DNA of 31,093 bases. Source: CALGLS01 sp045105695. GTDB taxonomy: Bacteria > Bacteroidota > Bacteroidia > Chitinophagales > Saprospiraceae. The stretch lies in NCBI GenBank assembly GCA_045105695.1, contig JBGCDT010000025.1:1-31093 (forward strand), given 5' to 3'. Both the position numbers and the translations under genes were made by a program. Positions 1 to 7,611 of this stretch are shown one piece after another. Below the pieces are notes generated by a model. That model worked only from the letters and a program-made list of their open reading frames with translations. It did no database searches and was not told the DNA's origin. Numbering within the stretch: position 1 is the stretch's first letter; every line of letters starts with the position of its first letter.

Positions 1-311
1 AAAAAGATATTACTCTAGGGGTCGAGAATGCAAAACAAGTTTTTGAAAAGTACGCAACGCCGTATTTCCAAAAATATGACTCACTTGAAAAGTTGAGTGA
101 CCTCCTAAACAGAGAAGCTCCACCAAAAGACTTGAAAGGAAATTTTCAGTTTCATGGGAATAAAGCAGATGCTCCGGTAATAGGAATCATAGCAGCTTTC
201 ATTCTGCAAGAAAAAGATATTGATAAGCTCATAAAGTACCATTTAGATAATCCAACAAGCACTAGTTTACAACATGATCTAAAACTAGTCAAAAATTATT
301 TCAAGAATTAA
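1..311 (+). CDS. C-terminal fragment of an unrecognised protein
   Basis: The reading frame is open from base 3 of the window to a TAA at 309-311, so about 102 C-terminal residues are visible and the start lies outside. A TTG at 93 could be read as a start, but the frame upstream of it is open and reads as ordinary protein (ending ...QKYDSLEK just before it), so it is almost certainly internal. The fragment is hydrophilic and probably soluble and helical, with a short hydrophobic stretch (APVIGIIAAFIL) near its middle. I do not recognise a family. It ends 42 bp before the ABC permease and is on the same strand, so it may share that transcript, but it is not an ABC ATPase. Confidence 0.7.
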   Translation, partial: KDITLGVENAKQVFEKYATPYFQKYDSLEKLSDLLNREAPPKDLKGNFQFHGNKADAPVIGIIAAFILQEKDIDKLIKYHLDNPTSTSLQHDLKLVKNYFKN

Positions 312-353
312 GCGCAGTTAATAGTTAACAGTTAAAAGTTAAAAGTCAAAAAA

Positions 354-1598
354 ATGTTCGACCTAGACAAATGGCAGGAAATCTTCAACACTATTCGAAA
401 GCATAAGCTTCGGACTGGGCTGACTGCGCTTGGTGTTTTCTGGGGCATCTTCATGTTAGTGCTGCTAATGGGTGCAGGTAAAGGTCTGCAAAATGGAGTC
501 TATAGTATGTTTGGTGGTCACGCAAAAAACAGTATGTACATGGGCGGACGATTTACGACGAAGCCTTACAAAGGATTAAAACCAGGCCGTCCGATCCAAC
601 TAACCAATGATGACATAAAAGCCATTCGAACTAATTTCAAAGACGAGATTGCCTACGTAGCTCCACGTCTTTGGATGCCTGCTGGTGATGTTTCCCGAAA
701 GAACAAACACGCATCTTTCGATGTGCGAGGCGATGCTCCTGACCTTTTAAAAATTGATGCGATATTTCTGACACAAGGTCGCTTTCTGAACGAAACGGAT
801 ATCGAAGATCGACGGAAAGTCGCTGTACTGGGAGATCAGGCCAGAGGACTTTTATTTGAAGAATCAGAAAATCCTATTGGAGAATACATCCGCTTCAAAG
901 GCATTGATTACATGGTCGTCGGGATTGTAAAATCTGACCGAAGAGGACAAGATGCAATGGAAGATGAGAAGACCGTTTTTATTCCAATAACCACAGCTCA
1001 ACAAATTACCAATCGCCCGAATCGCGTCGGCTGGTTTGTTTGCTCCATGCATCCGAATATCAAAGTCAGTAGCATGGAACCCAAGATAAAAGACCTTTTA
1101 AAAAAACGACTCAACATCGCTCCCGACGACGACCAGGCCATGTGGTCTGATAACATTGAAGAAGAATTTAAGAACATTACTAATTTATTTTTCAGTATCA
1201 GAATGTTGATCTGGTTTGTCGGAATCGGAAGTCTCCTGGCTGGTATTATCGGGGTAGGAAATATCATGCTGATCATCGTAAAAGAACGAACCAAAGAAAT
1301 TGGAATACGAAAAGCTTTAGGTGCTACTCCAAATTCCATCGTCAGTATGATTCTATTAGAATCTGTTTTTCTAACAACCGTTGCTGGTTACGTAGGCCTT
1401 GCTTGCAGTACCATGATCATCTGGTTGATGAATGTAGCCTCTGGAGAAGGTGCAGATTTTTTCACTAACCCGGAAGTCGATTTCAAAGTAGGTCTAACCG
1501 CCTTAGTGATACTAGTGATCTCTGGTGCATTGACGGGTTTTATTCCAGCGATGCAAGCAGCTAAAGTGAATCCAGTGGTGGCGCTAAAGGATGAGTAG
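354..1598 (+). CDS. ABC transporter permease, MacB/FtsX type
   Basis: This is an inner-membrane permease subunit of a MacB-type ABC exporter; the family couples cytoplasmic ATP hydrolysis to movement of substrates already in the periplasm, rather than forming a classical channel. The 414-aa protein has the expected plan. There is a cytoplasmic N-terminal helix, then TM1 at about residues 21-45. A periplasmic MacB_PCD domain follows at about 50-270, and three C-terminal TM helices form the FtsX domain (about 285-310, 330-358, 377-400). The conserved cytoplasmic loop VKERTKEIGIRKALGAT is intact. The ATG at 354 is preceded by A-rich sequence with short AGTTAAA repeats. The next gene encodes the matching periplasmic adaptor. 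The partner ATPase is not next to it in this window, and the substrate cannot be predicted. Confidence 0.93.
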   Translation: MFDLDKWQEIFNTIRKHKLRTGLTALGVFWGIFMLVLLMGAGKGLQNGVYSMFGGHAKNSMYMGGRFTTKPYKGLKPGRPIQLTNDDIKAIRTNFKDEIAYVAPRLWMPAGDVSRKNKHASFDVRGDAPDLLKIDAIFLTQGRFLNETDIEDRRKVAVLGDQARGLLFEESENPIGEYIRFKGIDYMVVGIVKSDRRGQDAMEDEKTVFIPITTAQQITNRPNRVGWFVCSMHPNIKVSSMEPKIKDLLKKRLNIAPDDDQAMWSDNIEEEFKNITNLFFSIRMLIWFVGIGSLLAGIIGVGNIMLIIVKERTKEIGIRKALGATPNSIVSMILLESVFLTTVAGYVGLACSTMIIWLMNVASGEGADFFTNPEVDFKVGLTALVILVISGALTGFIPAMQAAKVNPVVALKDE

Positions 1599-1613
1599 AG
1601 TGGGTACTTGGTT

Positions 1614-1728
1614 CTTTGTAGGAATGATTGAATCAATGAATTTTGAAGGATTGAATGTACACTCGGTACGTAATCCCTGCGAACCACTACATTAGAAGGA
1701 AAACCTTCAATCATTCAATCCTAAAAAC
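1614..1728. repeat. Imperfect inverted repeat rich in GATTGAAT motifs
   Basis: The 198-bp gap between permease and adaptor holds several copies of a TTGAATGATTGAA-like phrase. A left block (about 1614-1657) reads CTTTGTAGGAATGATTGAA and so on. A right block (about 1699-1728) is its imperfect reverse complement, containing CCTTCAATCATTCAATCC. It could fold in the transcript as a long imperfect hairpin between the two genes. Similar low-complexity phrases are common between Bacteroidota genes; a function as attenuator or decay element is only a guess. Confidence 0.4.
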
Positions 1729-1796
1729 AAAGCACTGAGCGAAGTTTTAGTTTTTCTAGTCAACAGTTTTAGTCAAATAAAAAACCAACATACAAT

Positions 1797-3029
1797 ATGA
1801 ACAAAGGATGCTTAATATCTCTCGGAATCGTACTCCTACTGGCTACGGCCTCGCTAGCCTTTTACTTCGTCCAAAAATCTGACGACGCAGAAGAAGGAGT
1901 AGAATTAACTAAAGCGACCATCGCTGACATTACTAAGAAAACTGTAGCGACCGGAGCGGTCCGTCCGCGCAAAGAAGTAAATATCAAGCCTCAGGTTTCT
2001 GGGGTTGTAGGAGAACTTTTTGTGGAAGCAGGAGAGATCGTGAAGAAAGGACAACGATTGGCGAAAATCAAACTCGTCCCTAGTGAAGTCAATATCAACA
2101 ACGCGCAATCAGGAGTTGATCTCGCACGTATTCGATACAAAGAAGCGGTCCGTGAACTAGAACGCCAACGAAAGGTAAACACCAATAAATTGGATGTAGA
2201 AAATGCACGAGTCAATTTTAAAAATGCGGAAATCGAAGAAGGTCGTCAACGGAAATTATTCGAGGATGGTGTTATTTCTCAAATTGAATACAATCGTTTC
2301 AAAGTTGATTATGATTTGCGAAAAGCGGAATTGGATAACCAGCAGATTGTATCGGGCAATACCTTAAAACAGTTTGAAGCGGATGTCGATGTTCGGAAAG
2401 CAGAGTTGGATGCGGCATTGAATAATTTGCAATTGCTTAGAGAAGGAGCAACGAATAACTCTAGTCAGGTCGCTAACATTGTCACCTCTACCGTGGATGG
2501 AATGGTGCTGGATGTTCCAGTAGAAGAAGGTTCTTCTGTTATTGAAAGAAATAATTTCAATGAAGGAACCAATATCGCTTCTGTAGCGGACATGGGTTCA
2601 CTGATCTTTGAAGGCATGGTCGATGAATCTGATGTTGGAAAGCTAAAAGAAGGAATGCCACTGGAGCTAACCATCGGAGCTATTGAAAACGAAACTTTCG
2701 CAGCAACATTGGAATATATTTCTCCTAAAGGAATCACGGAAGAAGGAACGGTAAAATTTGAAGTACGTGCTGCGATTAAACCAACCTCTGATGTTTTTCT
2801 CAGAGCAGGTTACAGCGCGAGCGCAGATATTATTTTAGCAAAAAAGAAAGATGTCATTGCCATCAACGAGCGGGACATGATTCTTAGAAATGATTCTACT
2901 TTCGTAAAAGTAAAGACGGGTGAAAATGAGTTTGAGGAACGGCTGATTACAACAGGGCTTTCTGATGGGATTATGATTGAGGTGGTGAATGGTTTGGATA
3001 CCTTGACGGAGGTGCGCGTTGGGGGATAA
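1797..3029 (+). CDS. Efflux periplasmic adaptor, HlyD/MacA family
   Basis: This is a membrane-fusion protein expected to bridge the inner-membrane permease to an outer-membrane TolC-like channel. The 410-aa protein has one N-terminal membrane anchor (about residues 5-24). The first half of the lipoyl/barrel-sandwich domain follows at about 55-90, with VSGVVGELFVEAGEIVKKG. A long charged coiled-coil hairpin spans about 95-215. The second lipoyl half comes next (STVDGMVLDVPVEEGSSV, about 225-245), then a beta-barrel and membrane-proximal domain to the C terminus. Length and order are typical of MacA/HlyD proteins. It lies 198 bp after the MacB-like permease on the same strand and most likely works with it. 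The exported substrate is unknown. Confidence 0.92.
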   Translation: MNKGCLISLGIVLLLATASLAFYFVQKSDDAEEGVELTKATIADITKKTVATGAVRPRKEVNIKPQVSGVVGELFVEAGEIVKKGQRLAKIKLVPSEVNINNAQSGVDLARIRYKEAVRELERQRKVNTNKLDVENARVNFKNAEIEEGRQRKLFEDGVISQIEYNRFKVDYDLRKAELDNQQIVSGNTLKQFEADVDVRKAELDAALNNLQLLREGATNNSSQVANIVTSTVDGMVLDVPVEEGSSVIERNNFNEGTNIASVADMGSLIFEGMVDESDVGKLKEGMPLELTIGAIENETFAATLEYISPKGITEEGTVKFEVRAAIKPTSDVFLRAGYSASADIILAKKKDVIAINERDMILRNDSTFVKVKTGENEFEERLITTGLSDGIMIEVVNGLDTLTEVRVGG

Positions 3030-3065
3030 ACACTCTTTTGATTTCGCTCACCTCGTATTTTTTTC

Positions 3066-3147
3066 TACCACAATGGACACGATGTTGCACAAAGTTTTTC
3101 TCGAATTATGTATAAAAACTTCGTGCTACTTTGTGTCCATTGTGGTA
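3066..3147. terminator. Long inverted repeat between convergent genes, likely bidirectional terminator
   Basis: The arm TACCACAATGGACAC at 3066-3080 is perfectly complementary to GTGTCCATTGTGGTA at 3133-3147. Pairing continues imperfectly inward (GCACAAAGTTTTT against AAAAACTTCGTGC), giving arms of about 34 bp and a short AT-rich loop. It sits between the ends of the adaptor gene (3029, +) and the beta-helix gene (3157, -), so it could end transcription from both sides. The wording (caatggacac, gcacaaag) resembles intergenic repeats scattered through Bacteroidota genomes, so it may also be a dispersed repeat. Confidence 0.6.
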
Positions 3148-3156
3148 AATCAGAAA

Positions 3157-5220
3157 CTATAGCCCAACCTTCAAGAACTTACCATACAAGTCCCCTGCCC
3201 GCTCATTCACTATTCTGACGATGTAACTTCCGGGGACCAACTGGTCAACACTTTCTAGTTCAATAACAACTACGCCTTCGTTTACATCAGCGTTTCCGCT
3301 GTGCATCATTTTTCCTGAAAGGTGATAAATTTCAAAACCAACTTCACGGACATCGAAATCACTAAGTGCAATATTCAACGTACTGCTTACCGGATTTGGA
3401 TAAGTAACCAAGTGGCCTTCTTCCAGGACTTCAACTGCTCTGATGTCGCTGTATTCAAACTGTCCATCAAAATCAACTTGCTTTAAACGGTAGTAGCTTT
3501 TTCCCGTAAAAGGATTGTTATCATAAACTTGGTAAGTACGTGCAAGTATTGTTGTGCCAGCTCCTTTTTCTGTATGAATAGCTTCAAAACGTTGTCCATC
3601 CACAGAGCGTTCGACTACGAAGTAATCATTGTTTTCCTCCGAAAGAGTAACCCAGTCAATCGCTACTTTTCCACCTTCTGCTTTTACTTTGAAAGAAATC
3701 AGTTCTACAGGTAAAGCGCCGAGCGGTGCAGGTGAGCTATTGGTTTCATAAGGGCCCAAATCAACATTGTCGTCTTCGATTCTCATATTCCAAACCAAAT
3801 CTACAGGAACCAATTCCATAGTATCTCCATCTAGGTCAAAATCAAAATAGTCGGTTGGCAATAAAGTACTATCGCCATAATTAACGGCTGGAGAAGAATT
3901 ACTCAGGGTAAAGTCATTCGCAACTTCATCATTAAATAATGGATCTTGATTGTATAACATATTGCTTCCACAAGTAAGTACTCCAATGGTATCTACGTAC
4001 ATGCTTGCACAATCGTCCGCATCTACTAAGCAATGATCTATCTCAACTTCAGGAGATCCACCACCTATCCCACTGAATGCAAAATGTGGTGCAGAGCCAG
4101 AATTACTTGCCCAAAAGATACTATTATGAACGATTGTTTTTGTCGTTCCTCCATTCGATTCATTTACATAAACGTGACCACCATTCTGTGTAGCATCATT
4201 GTTATAAAAAGTAGAATTGATAACTTTCATTTCTGAAGTTCCACCATCTGTCAGACTGTAAAGACCACCTGCAGAGATATCGGAAGTATTATCGTAGATC
4301 AAGCAATTGAGTAGAATTGGACTACTTACGCCATTAGCTCCTTTTCCAAAATTGAAAATAGCACCACCTATTTGCTGAGCAGTATTACCTGTAAAAATAC
4401 AGTTTACGATAGGCGGAGAAGAAGTGAAATTTGTGCCGTTGTTGTAAATAGCTGCACCTTCTGAAGAAGAGTTATCTCTGAATTCACAATTGATTATTGC
4501 AGGAGAACACTCTCCATCGTTTTGAATGGCACCTCCGTTGAAGATGGTTCGGTTGTCAATAAATTTGCAGCTCTCTGCGATGTAATGTGCGTAGCCTCCG
4601 TTACGTCCGTCTGCGTAGATGGCCCCTCCAAAGTTCACTGCATAGTTATCAATAAACAGACAGTTTTTGAAAATAGGAATTCCTCCATTTGAAGTATCAC
4701 CATCAATATAAACTCCCCCTCCTCTACCTTCGACTCCCTGTCCATTGTCTGAATGACCGCCTGTAATTACAAATCCATCTAGCAATGAATAATCACAAAG
4801 CAGATTCATATAAACTACCGTATATGCGTTCGCAGCATTTCTAATTCCATCCTGATCGATGTCTCCACTCAACGTAGTTACATTGGCGATAATATCTCGC
4901 TCCAACAAAGAAGACTCTGTGCCATCAAAACCACCGTACAAATAAACCGTATGTGGAATATCGAAATAAGCAGACCGATCGGCAAAGGACGGATAATAAG
5001 TTCCTTGTGCTACCCAAATCGAATCATCTACCACTGAATTATTCAAAGCATCATGTAAGTCTGTGTAAGCGTCTGCCCAAGAAGTGCCGTCATTGGCTCC
5101 GCCCGTTGCATCTAAGTCTACATAGATTTTGTGCTGTGCAAAACTGATACTTGTAATACCAGAGAAAAGTAAAATGTATAGAAAGGTCTTCAGCCTAGGT
5201 TGCGTATAGGTAGCTAACAT
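3157..5220 (-). CDS. T9SS-secreted right-handed beta-helix protein
   Basis: This is a secreted or surface-attached protein of unknown ligand. I use the ATG at 5220 (687 aa), because MLATYTQPRLKTFLYILL begins a normal signal peptide ending near SISFAQ. An in-frame ATG at 5310 would add 30 residues that look unlike a signal. The mature protein starts with YVDLDATGGANDGTSWADAY, the opening seen in 'choice-of-anchor Q'/parallel beta-helix proteins. A long stretch follows (about 60-450) of repeated turns such as GGAIYADG, GGAIFNFG and GGLYSLTD, the ladder of a pectate-lyase-like helix. After a linker comes a fibronectin-like domain (LPVELISFKVK...). The last ~75 residues are a type A sorting domain (VTYPNPVSSTLNIALSDF...YGKFLKVGL). 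No catalytic residues are evident, so an adhesin or polysaccharide-binding role is as likely as an enzyme. Confidence 0.88.
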   Translation of the reverse strand: MLATYTQPRLKTFLYILLFSGITSISFAQHKIYVDLDATGGANDGTSWADAYTDLHDALNNSVVDDSIWVAQGTYYPSFADRSAYFDIPHTVYLYGGFDGTESSLLERDIIANVTTLSGDIDQDGIRNAANAYTVVYMNLLCDYSLLDGFVITGGHSDNGQGVEGRGGGVYIDGDTSNGGIPIFKNCLFIDNYAVNFGGAIYADGRNGGYAHYIAESCKFIDNRTIFNGGAIQNDGECSPAIINCEFRDNSSSEGAAIYNNGTNFTSSPPIVNCIFTGNTAQQIGGAIFNFGKGANGVSSPILLNCLIYDNTSDISAGGLYSLTDGGTSEMKVINSTFYNNDATQNGGHVYVNESNGGTTKTIVHNSIFWASNSGSAPHFAFSGIGGGSPEVEIDHCLVDADDCASMYVDTIGVLTCGSNMLYNQDPLFNDEVANDFTLSNSSPAVNYGDSTLLPTDYFDFDLDGDTMELVPVDLVWNMRIEDDNVDLGPYETNSSPAPLGALPVELISFKVKAEGGKVAIDWVTLSEENNDYFVVERSVDGQRFEAIHTEKGAGTTILARTYQVYDNNPFTGKSYYRLKQVDFDGQFEYSDIRAVEVLEEGHLVTYPNPVSSTLNIALSDFDVREVGFEIYHLSGKMMHSGNADVNEGVVVIELESVDQLVPGSYIVRIVNERAGDLYGKFLKVGL

Positions 5221-5327
5221 TCGTTGATGTTTTAGAAAGATTCGATAAAAGTTTGAGGGAAAAGCAGGGTATTGTGGAGAGGTGAAAGAGTGCTTGCTCG
5301 GGATGAGCATTATGCTTAGACAAAAGT

Positions 5328-5357
5328 AAGGGTAATTATTGGGGGATTCTTACCCTT
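5328..5357. promoter_or_regulatory. Inverted repeat in a divergent intergenic region, possible operator
   Basis: AAGGGTAA at 5328-5335 and TTACCCTT at 5350-5357 form a perfect 8-bp inverted repeat around a 14-bp G-rich centre. It lies between the leftward beta-helix gene and the rightward antitoxin-like gene, where an operator or an early hairpin would fit. No regulator is known for either gene, so function is inferred from position only. Confidence 0.3.
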
Positions 5358-5476
5358 GATGGGGTATTTTTTGGGTGGGGAGGAGTTAGAGGAATTTGTG
5401 TAAAAATTTGATTATTTTATGTATTGGCAACAGAAAACGGGAAAGAGAATGTTTTATAGAATTAAAAATCACAGCA

Positions 5477-5701
5477 ATGAAAATCACAATTAATATTAAA
5501 GACAACAAAGTAGGTTTCTTTCTAGAGCTGCTGCAAAGTTTCGATTTTATCACCATCGAAAAGGCAGATTCCGAGAGCACTGAATTGTCAGAAGAACACA
5601 AAAAAATTCTTAATGAACGTTTAGCAAATTACAAGAGTGATCCTGAAAATTTACTAGATTGGGATGATGTTAGAAAAGACTTGAATGAAGGGCTGTCCTA
5701 A
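5477..5701 (+). CDS. Antitoxin-like small protein (addiction-module component type)
   Basis: The 74-aa acidic protein starting at the ATG at 5477 has a short N-terminal beta-like segment (MKITINIKDNKVGFFLELL). Its C-terminal segment, LSEEHKKILNERLANYKSDP...DWDDVRKDL, matches the pattern of the 'putative addiction module component' antitoxins (Unstab_antitox type), which neutralise RelE/ParE-like toxins. An upstream ATG at 5396 would add 27 residues rich in Cys, Arg and Ile and looks spurious. Such genes normally overlap or touch a toxin gene downstream. Here the next 189 bp holds no toxin ORF, only a palindromic element and then a convergent gene. It is therefore either an orphan antitoxin or one that acts on a distant toxin. 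Confidence 0.7.
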   Translation: MKITINIKDNKVGFFLELLQSFDFITIEKADSESTELSEEHKKILNERLANYKSDPENLLDWDDVRKDLNEGLS

Positions 5702-5719
5702 TCTAAAATTTATATTTAC

Positions 5720-5858
5720 TCGGCCAGGAGGCCGAAAGCTGACTCGGAAAAATGCTTCAGCATTTTCCGAGCAGTACGTGAAATACGTAAAAACACGCGG
5801 GCTTGCTCGTTGGATGCTGAAGCATCCATCACGAGCCTTCCTACGGCCTCCTGGCCGA
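5720..5858. repeat. 139-nt compound palindromic element
   Basis: An outer 15-bp perfect inverted repeat, TCGGCCAGGAGGCCG at 5720-5734 and its complement at 5844-5858, encloses further hairpins. CTCGGAAAAATGCT (5743-5756) pairs with AGCATTTTCCGAG (5759-5771). TACGT/ACGTA pair at 5775-5789. GCTCGTTGGATGCT (5805-5818) pairs with AGCATCCATCACGAGC (5821-5836). The whole could fold as a multi-branched structure on either strand. It separates the convergent antitoxin-like and apbE genes, so it can act as a terminator. Its complexity suggests a dispersed REP- or MITE-like repeat. Confidence 0.65.
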
Positions 5859-5890
5859 TTCTAATTATAAAGAAGACCTAGCTATCAAAA

Positions 5891-6949
5891 TCACTGCACT
5901 GAAGATACCAACTCCCCCAAGCCCTCCGAACAAAACCTTTCCATCCCTCCTTTCTCATCACTATAAATCAAACAGACCAAAATCTCCTCTTCCCCCTTCA
6001 CAAAGTCCATCGCCTTCTCCAGCCCCATCACCATCAGCGCAGTGGCATATGCATCCGCAGTCATGCAATCCTTGGCCACAACGGAGGCGCTCAACAAGCG
6101 ATCTCGCTTCGGAAAACCAGTAACAGGATCTATTGTATGGAAGTAGTGAACGCCATCTACGGTATATACATTCCTGTAGTTTCCAGAAGTTGCAAGAGCA
6201 CTGTTATCAACTTGCATGATCATATAGAAATCATTGGGAGCAGATTCAATTTCAGGGCGACTGATACCGACGGTCCATAACTGACCAGTGGGGTTCTTTC
6301 CCTTTGCTCTGACCTCTCCTCCGATCTCAACATAATAGTCTGAGGTATTTTCGTTTTCAAAATAAAGACTGATTAAATCTACGCCATAGCCTTTTGCCAA
6401 AGCGGAGAAATCTATTTGAGATTCGGGATGTGTTTTAGATAAAAAGTTGTCGTCATTTAAGTTTACGTTTTCCATTCCGACAAAATTCAGGAGTGCTTTC
6501 ACTTTTTGTTTGTCGGCTTCTTTGATCTTTTCGCGACCTGTGTATCCGAAGCCCCAGTAGTTGACGAGCGGCATGACGGTTGGGTCGAATTGGCCCTTGG
6601 TGTCTTCGTATATTTTGAGGGCAGCTTTGTAGTTTTTTAGAAAGTGGGCGTGTTCTTTTGTGTCCAGTTGAACACCTTTTTCGGATTGATTGAATTTGGA
6701 AATAATGGCTGTAGGAATGTAGGTAGACACTTCGTCATTTAGTCGAATCATCAGGGAGTCAATCGCTCGTTTGTGTTTCTGATTGTCATCGCCAGCATAG
6801 GTGATGTGCCAGGTGGTGCCCATGGTTTTACCAGCTAACTTTTGGTATTTTTTTGTGGTAGGCTTTTCTACTACTACAGGTTTACTTTCCTGACGACAAG
6901 CTGTTGATAACAATACTATTACAAAAGACATTAAAAAGAGTCTGGTCAT
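5891..6949 (-). CDS. apbE: FAD:protein FMN transferase, lipoprotein
   Basis: ApbE moves FMN from FAD onto a Thr/Ser of target flavoproteins such as Na+-NQR and Rnf subunits, using Mg2+, in the periplasm. The start chosen is the ATG at 6949 (352 aa). It opens directly into MTRLFLMSFVIVLLSTAC, a lipoprotein signal with lipobox LSTAC; the earlier ATG at 6982 adds an unneeded leader. Family motifs are present in order: AGKTMGTTWHITY, FDPTVMPLVNYWGFG, IDFSALAKGYGVD, EIGGEVRAKGK, ALATSGNYRN, HTIDPVTGFP, and the metal-site segment MTADAYATALMVMG. Length is normal for the family. No flavoprotein target is encoded nearby, so its substrate must lie elsewhere in the genome. Confidence 0.95.
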   Translation of the reverse strand: MTRLFLMSFVIVLLSTACRQESKPVVVEKPTTKKYQKLAGKTMGTTWHITYAGDDNQKHKRAIDSLMIRLNDEVSTYIPTAIISKFNQSEKGVQLDTKEHAHFLKNYKAALKIYEDTKGQFDPTVMPLVNYWGFGYTGREKIKEADKQKVKALLNFVGMENVNLNDDNFLSKTHPESQIDFSALAKGYGVDLISLYFENENTSDYYVEIGGEVRAKGKNPTGQLWTVGISRPEIESAPNDFYMIMQVDNSALATSGNYRNVYTVDGVHYFHTIDPVTGFPKRDRLLSASVVAKDCMTADAYATALMVMGLEKAMDFVKGEEEILVCLIYSDEKGGMERFCSEGLGELVSSVQ

Positions 6950-7007
6950 TGTTTGAGTTTTTTTAGCAAAAGGAATTTGCAATGAAACAAGCTTTCTAAA
7001 AGGAAAA

Positions 7008-7015
7008 CAAATTTA
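7008..7015 (-). promoter_or_regulatory. Candidate -7 box for apbE
   Basis: Read on the minus strand this is TAAATTTG, an exact match to the Bacteroidota -7 consensus TAnnTTTG, about 60 bp before the apbE ATG. A TTTG lies upstream (GGTTTGCAGG) but with only 14 bp between the boxes, shorter than usual, so the -33 element is uncertain. Confidence 0.4.
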
Positions 7016-7061
7016 CCTAAATTTACCTGCAAACCACTCTCCTTTTCCCAGTATTTGACAC

Positions 7062-7069
7062 TATCTTCG
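7062..7069 (+). promoter_or_regulatory. Candidate -7 box for the DUF6495-like gene
   Basis: TATCTTCG (followed by C) matches TAnnTTTG at seven of eight positions and resembles the common TATCTTTGC form in Bacteroidota. It lies 57 bp before the ATG at 7126 and is back to back with the apbE promoter candidate. No clear -33 TTTG is seen at the usual distance. Confidence 0.35.
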
Positions 7070-7125
7070 CAGTCCGTTTTTTATAATCAACTGTACAAAT
7101 TACTTGTAAACAAATCCATCAACAA

Positions 7126-7608
7126 ATGACCTACCGTCGCCTCACCAACGATGAACTTGCCGAACTCGAAACTGCCTTCATCCGCTTCCTCGCCCTCAAC
7201 GGAATTCCAGCAGACGACTGGGTCAAAATCAAATCAGAAGATAAATCTCGAACCGAAGAACTCATCGAATCCTTCAGCGACGTGGTCTTTCATGAAACAC
7301 TGACTAAGCTAGAATTTCTGGATTTTAAAACCAAAAATGAAATCCGAACTTTCCACTGCGCTTCTGATAAAATTGTTCTTAGGGGTCTCCTAATAGAAGG
7401 CGAAACGGAATTGGACTTCACTAAGAATGATGATCCGAAAACCATGCTTAGTAAACTACAAAACGACAATGCTAAAATGAGTATGTATGTTACGGAAAAG
7501 AAGTATAAAGATAATAAACGAGAGGCCGAGTTATTCAAAATGATGGAATCAGGATGCTTAATTTCAGATGGAAGTTTGTTTGGTTTATTGGAGTCCTTGG
7601 CGAAATAA
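7126..7608 (+). CDS. Conserved Bacteroidota protein, DUF6495-like
   Basis: This is a 160-aa soluble, acidic protein with no signal peptide or membrane segment. The opening MTYRRLTNDELAELETAFIRFL, the segment GIPADDWVKIKSE and the phrase SFSDVVFHETLTKLEFLDFK fit my recollection of the DUF6495 family, small proteins confined largely to Bacteroidota with no assigned function. There are no obvious catalytic motifs. It is transcribed divergently from apbE and ends 4 bp from the convergent 480-aa gene, so it is probably a single-gene unit. The family call is from memory of sequence style and should be treated as likely rather than certain. Confidence 0.75.
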   Translation: MTYRRLTNDELAELETAFIRFLALNGIPADDWVKIKSEDKSRTEELIESFSDVVFHETLTKLEFLDFKTKNEIRTFHCASDKIVLRGLLIEGETELDFTKNDDPKTMLSKLQNDNAKMSMYVTEKKYKDNKREAELFKMMESGCLISDGSLFGLLESLAK

Positions 7609-7611
7609 CAT

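Noticed and set aside
93..311. A separate 72-aa gene starting at TTG 93
   Set aside because: The frame is open without a stop from base 3 and reads as normal protein before the TTG, so this is the end of a longer gene that starts outside the window.
5720..5858. Integron attC site
   Set aside because: It is palindromic and intergenic, but the required GTTRRRY/RYYYAAC core sites are missing and no integrase or cassette array is nearby.
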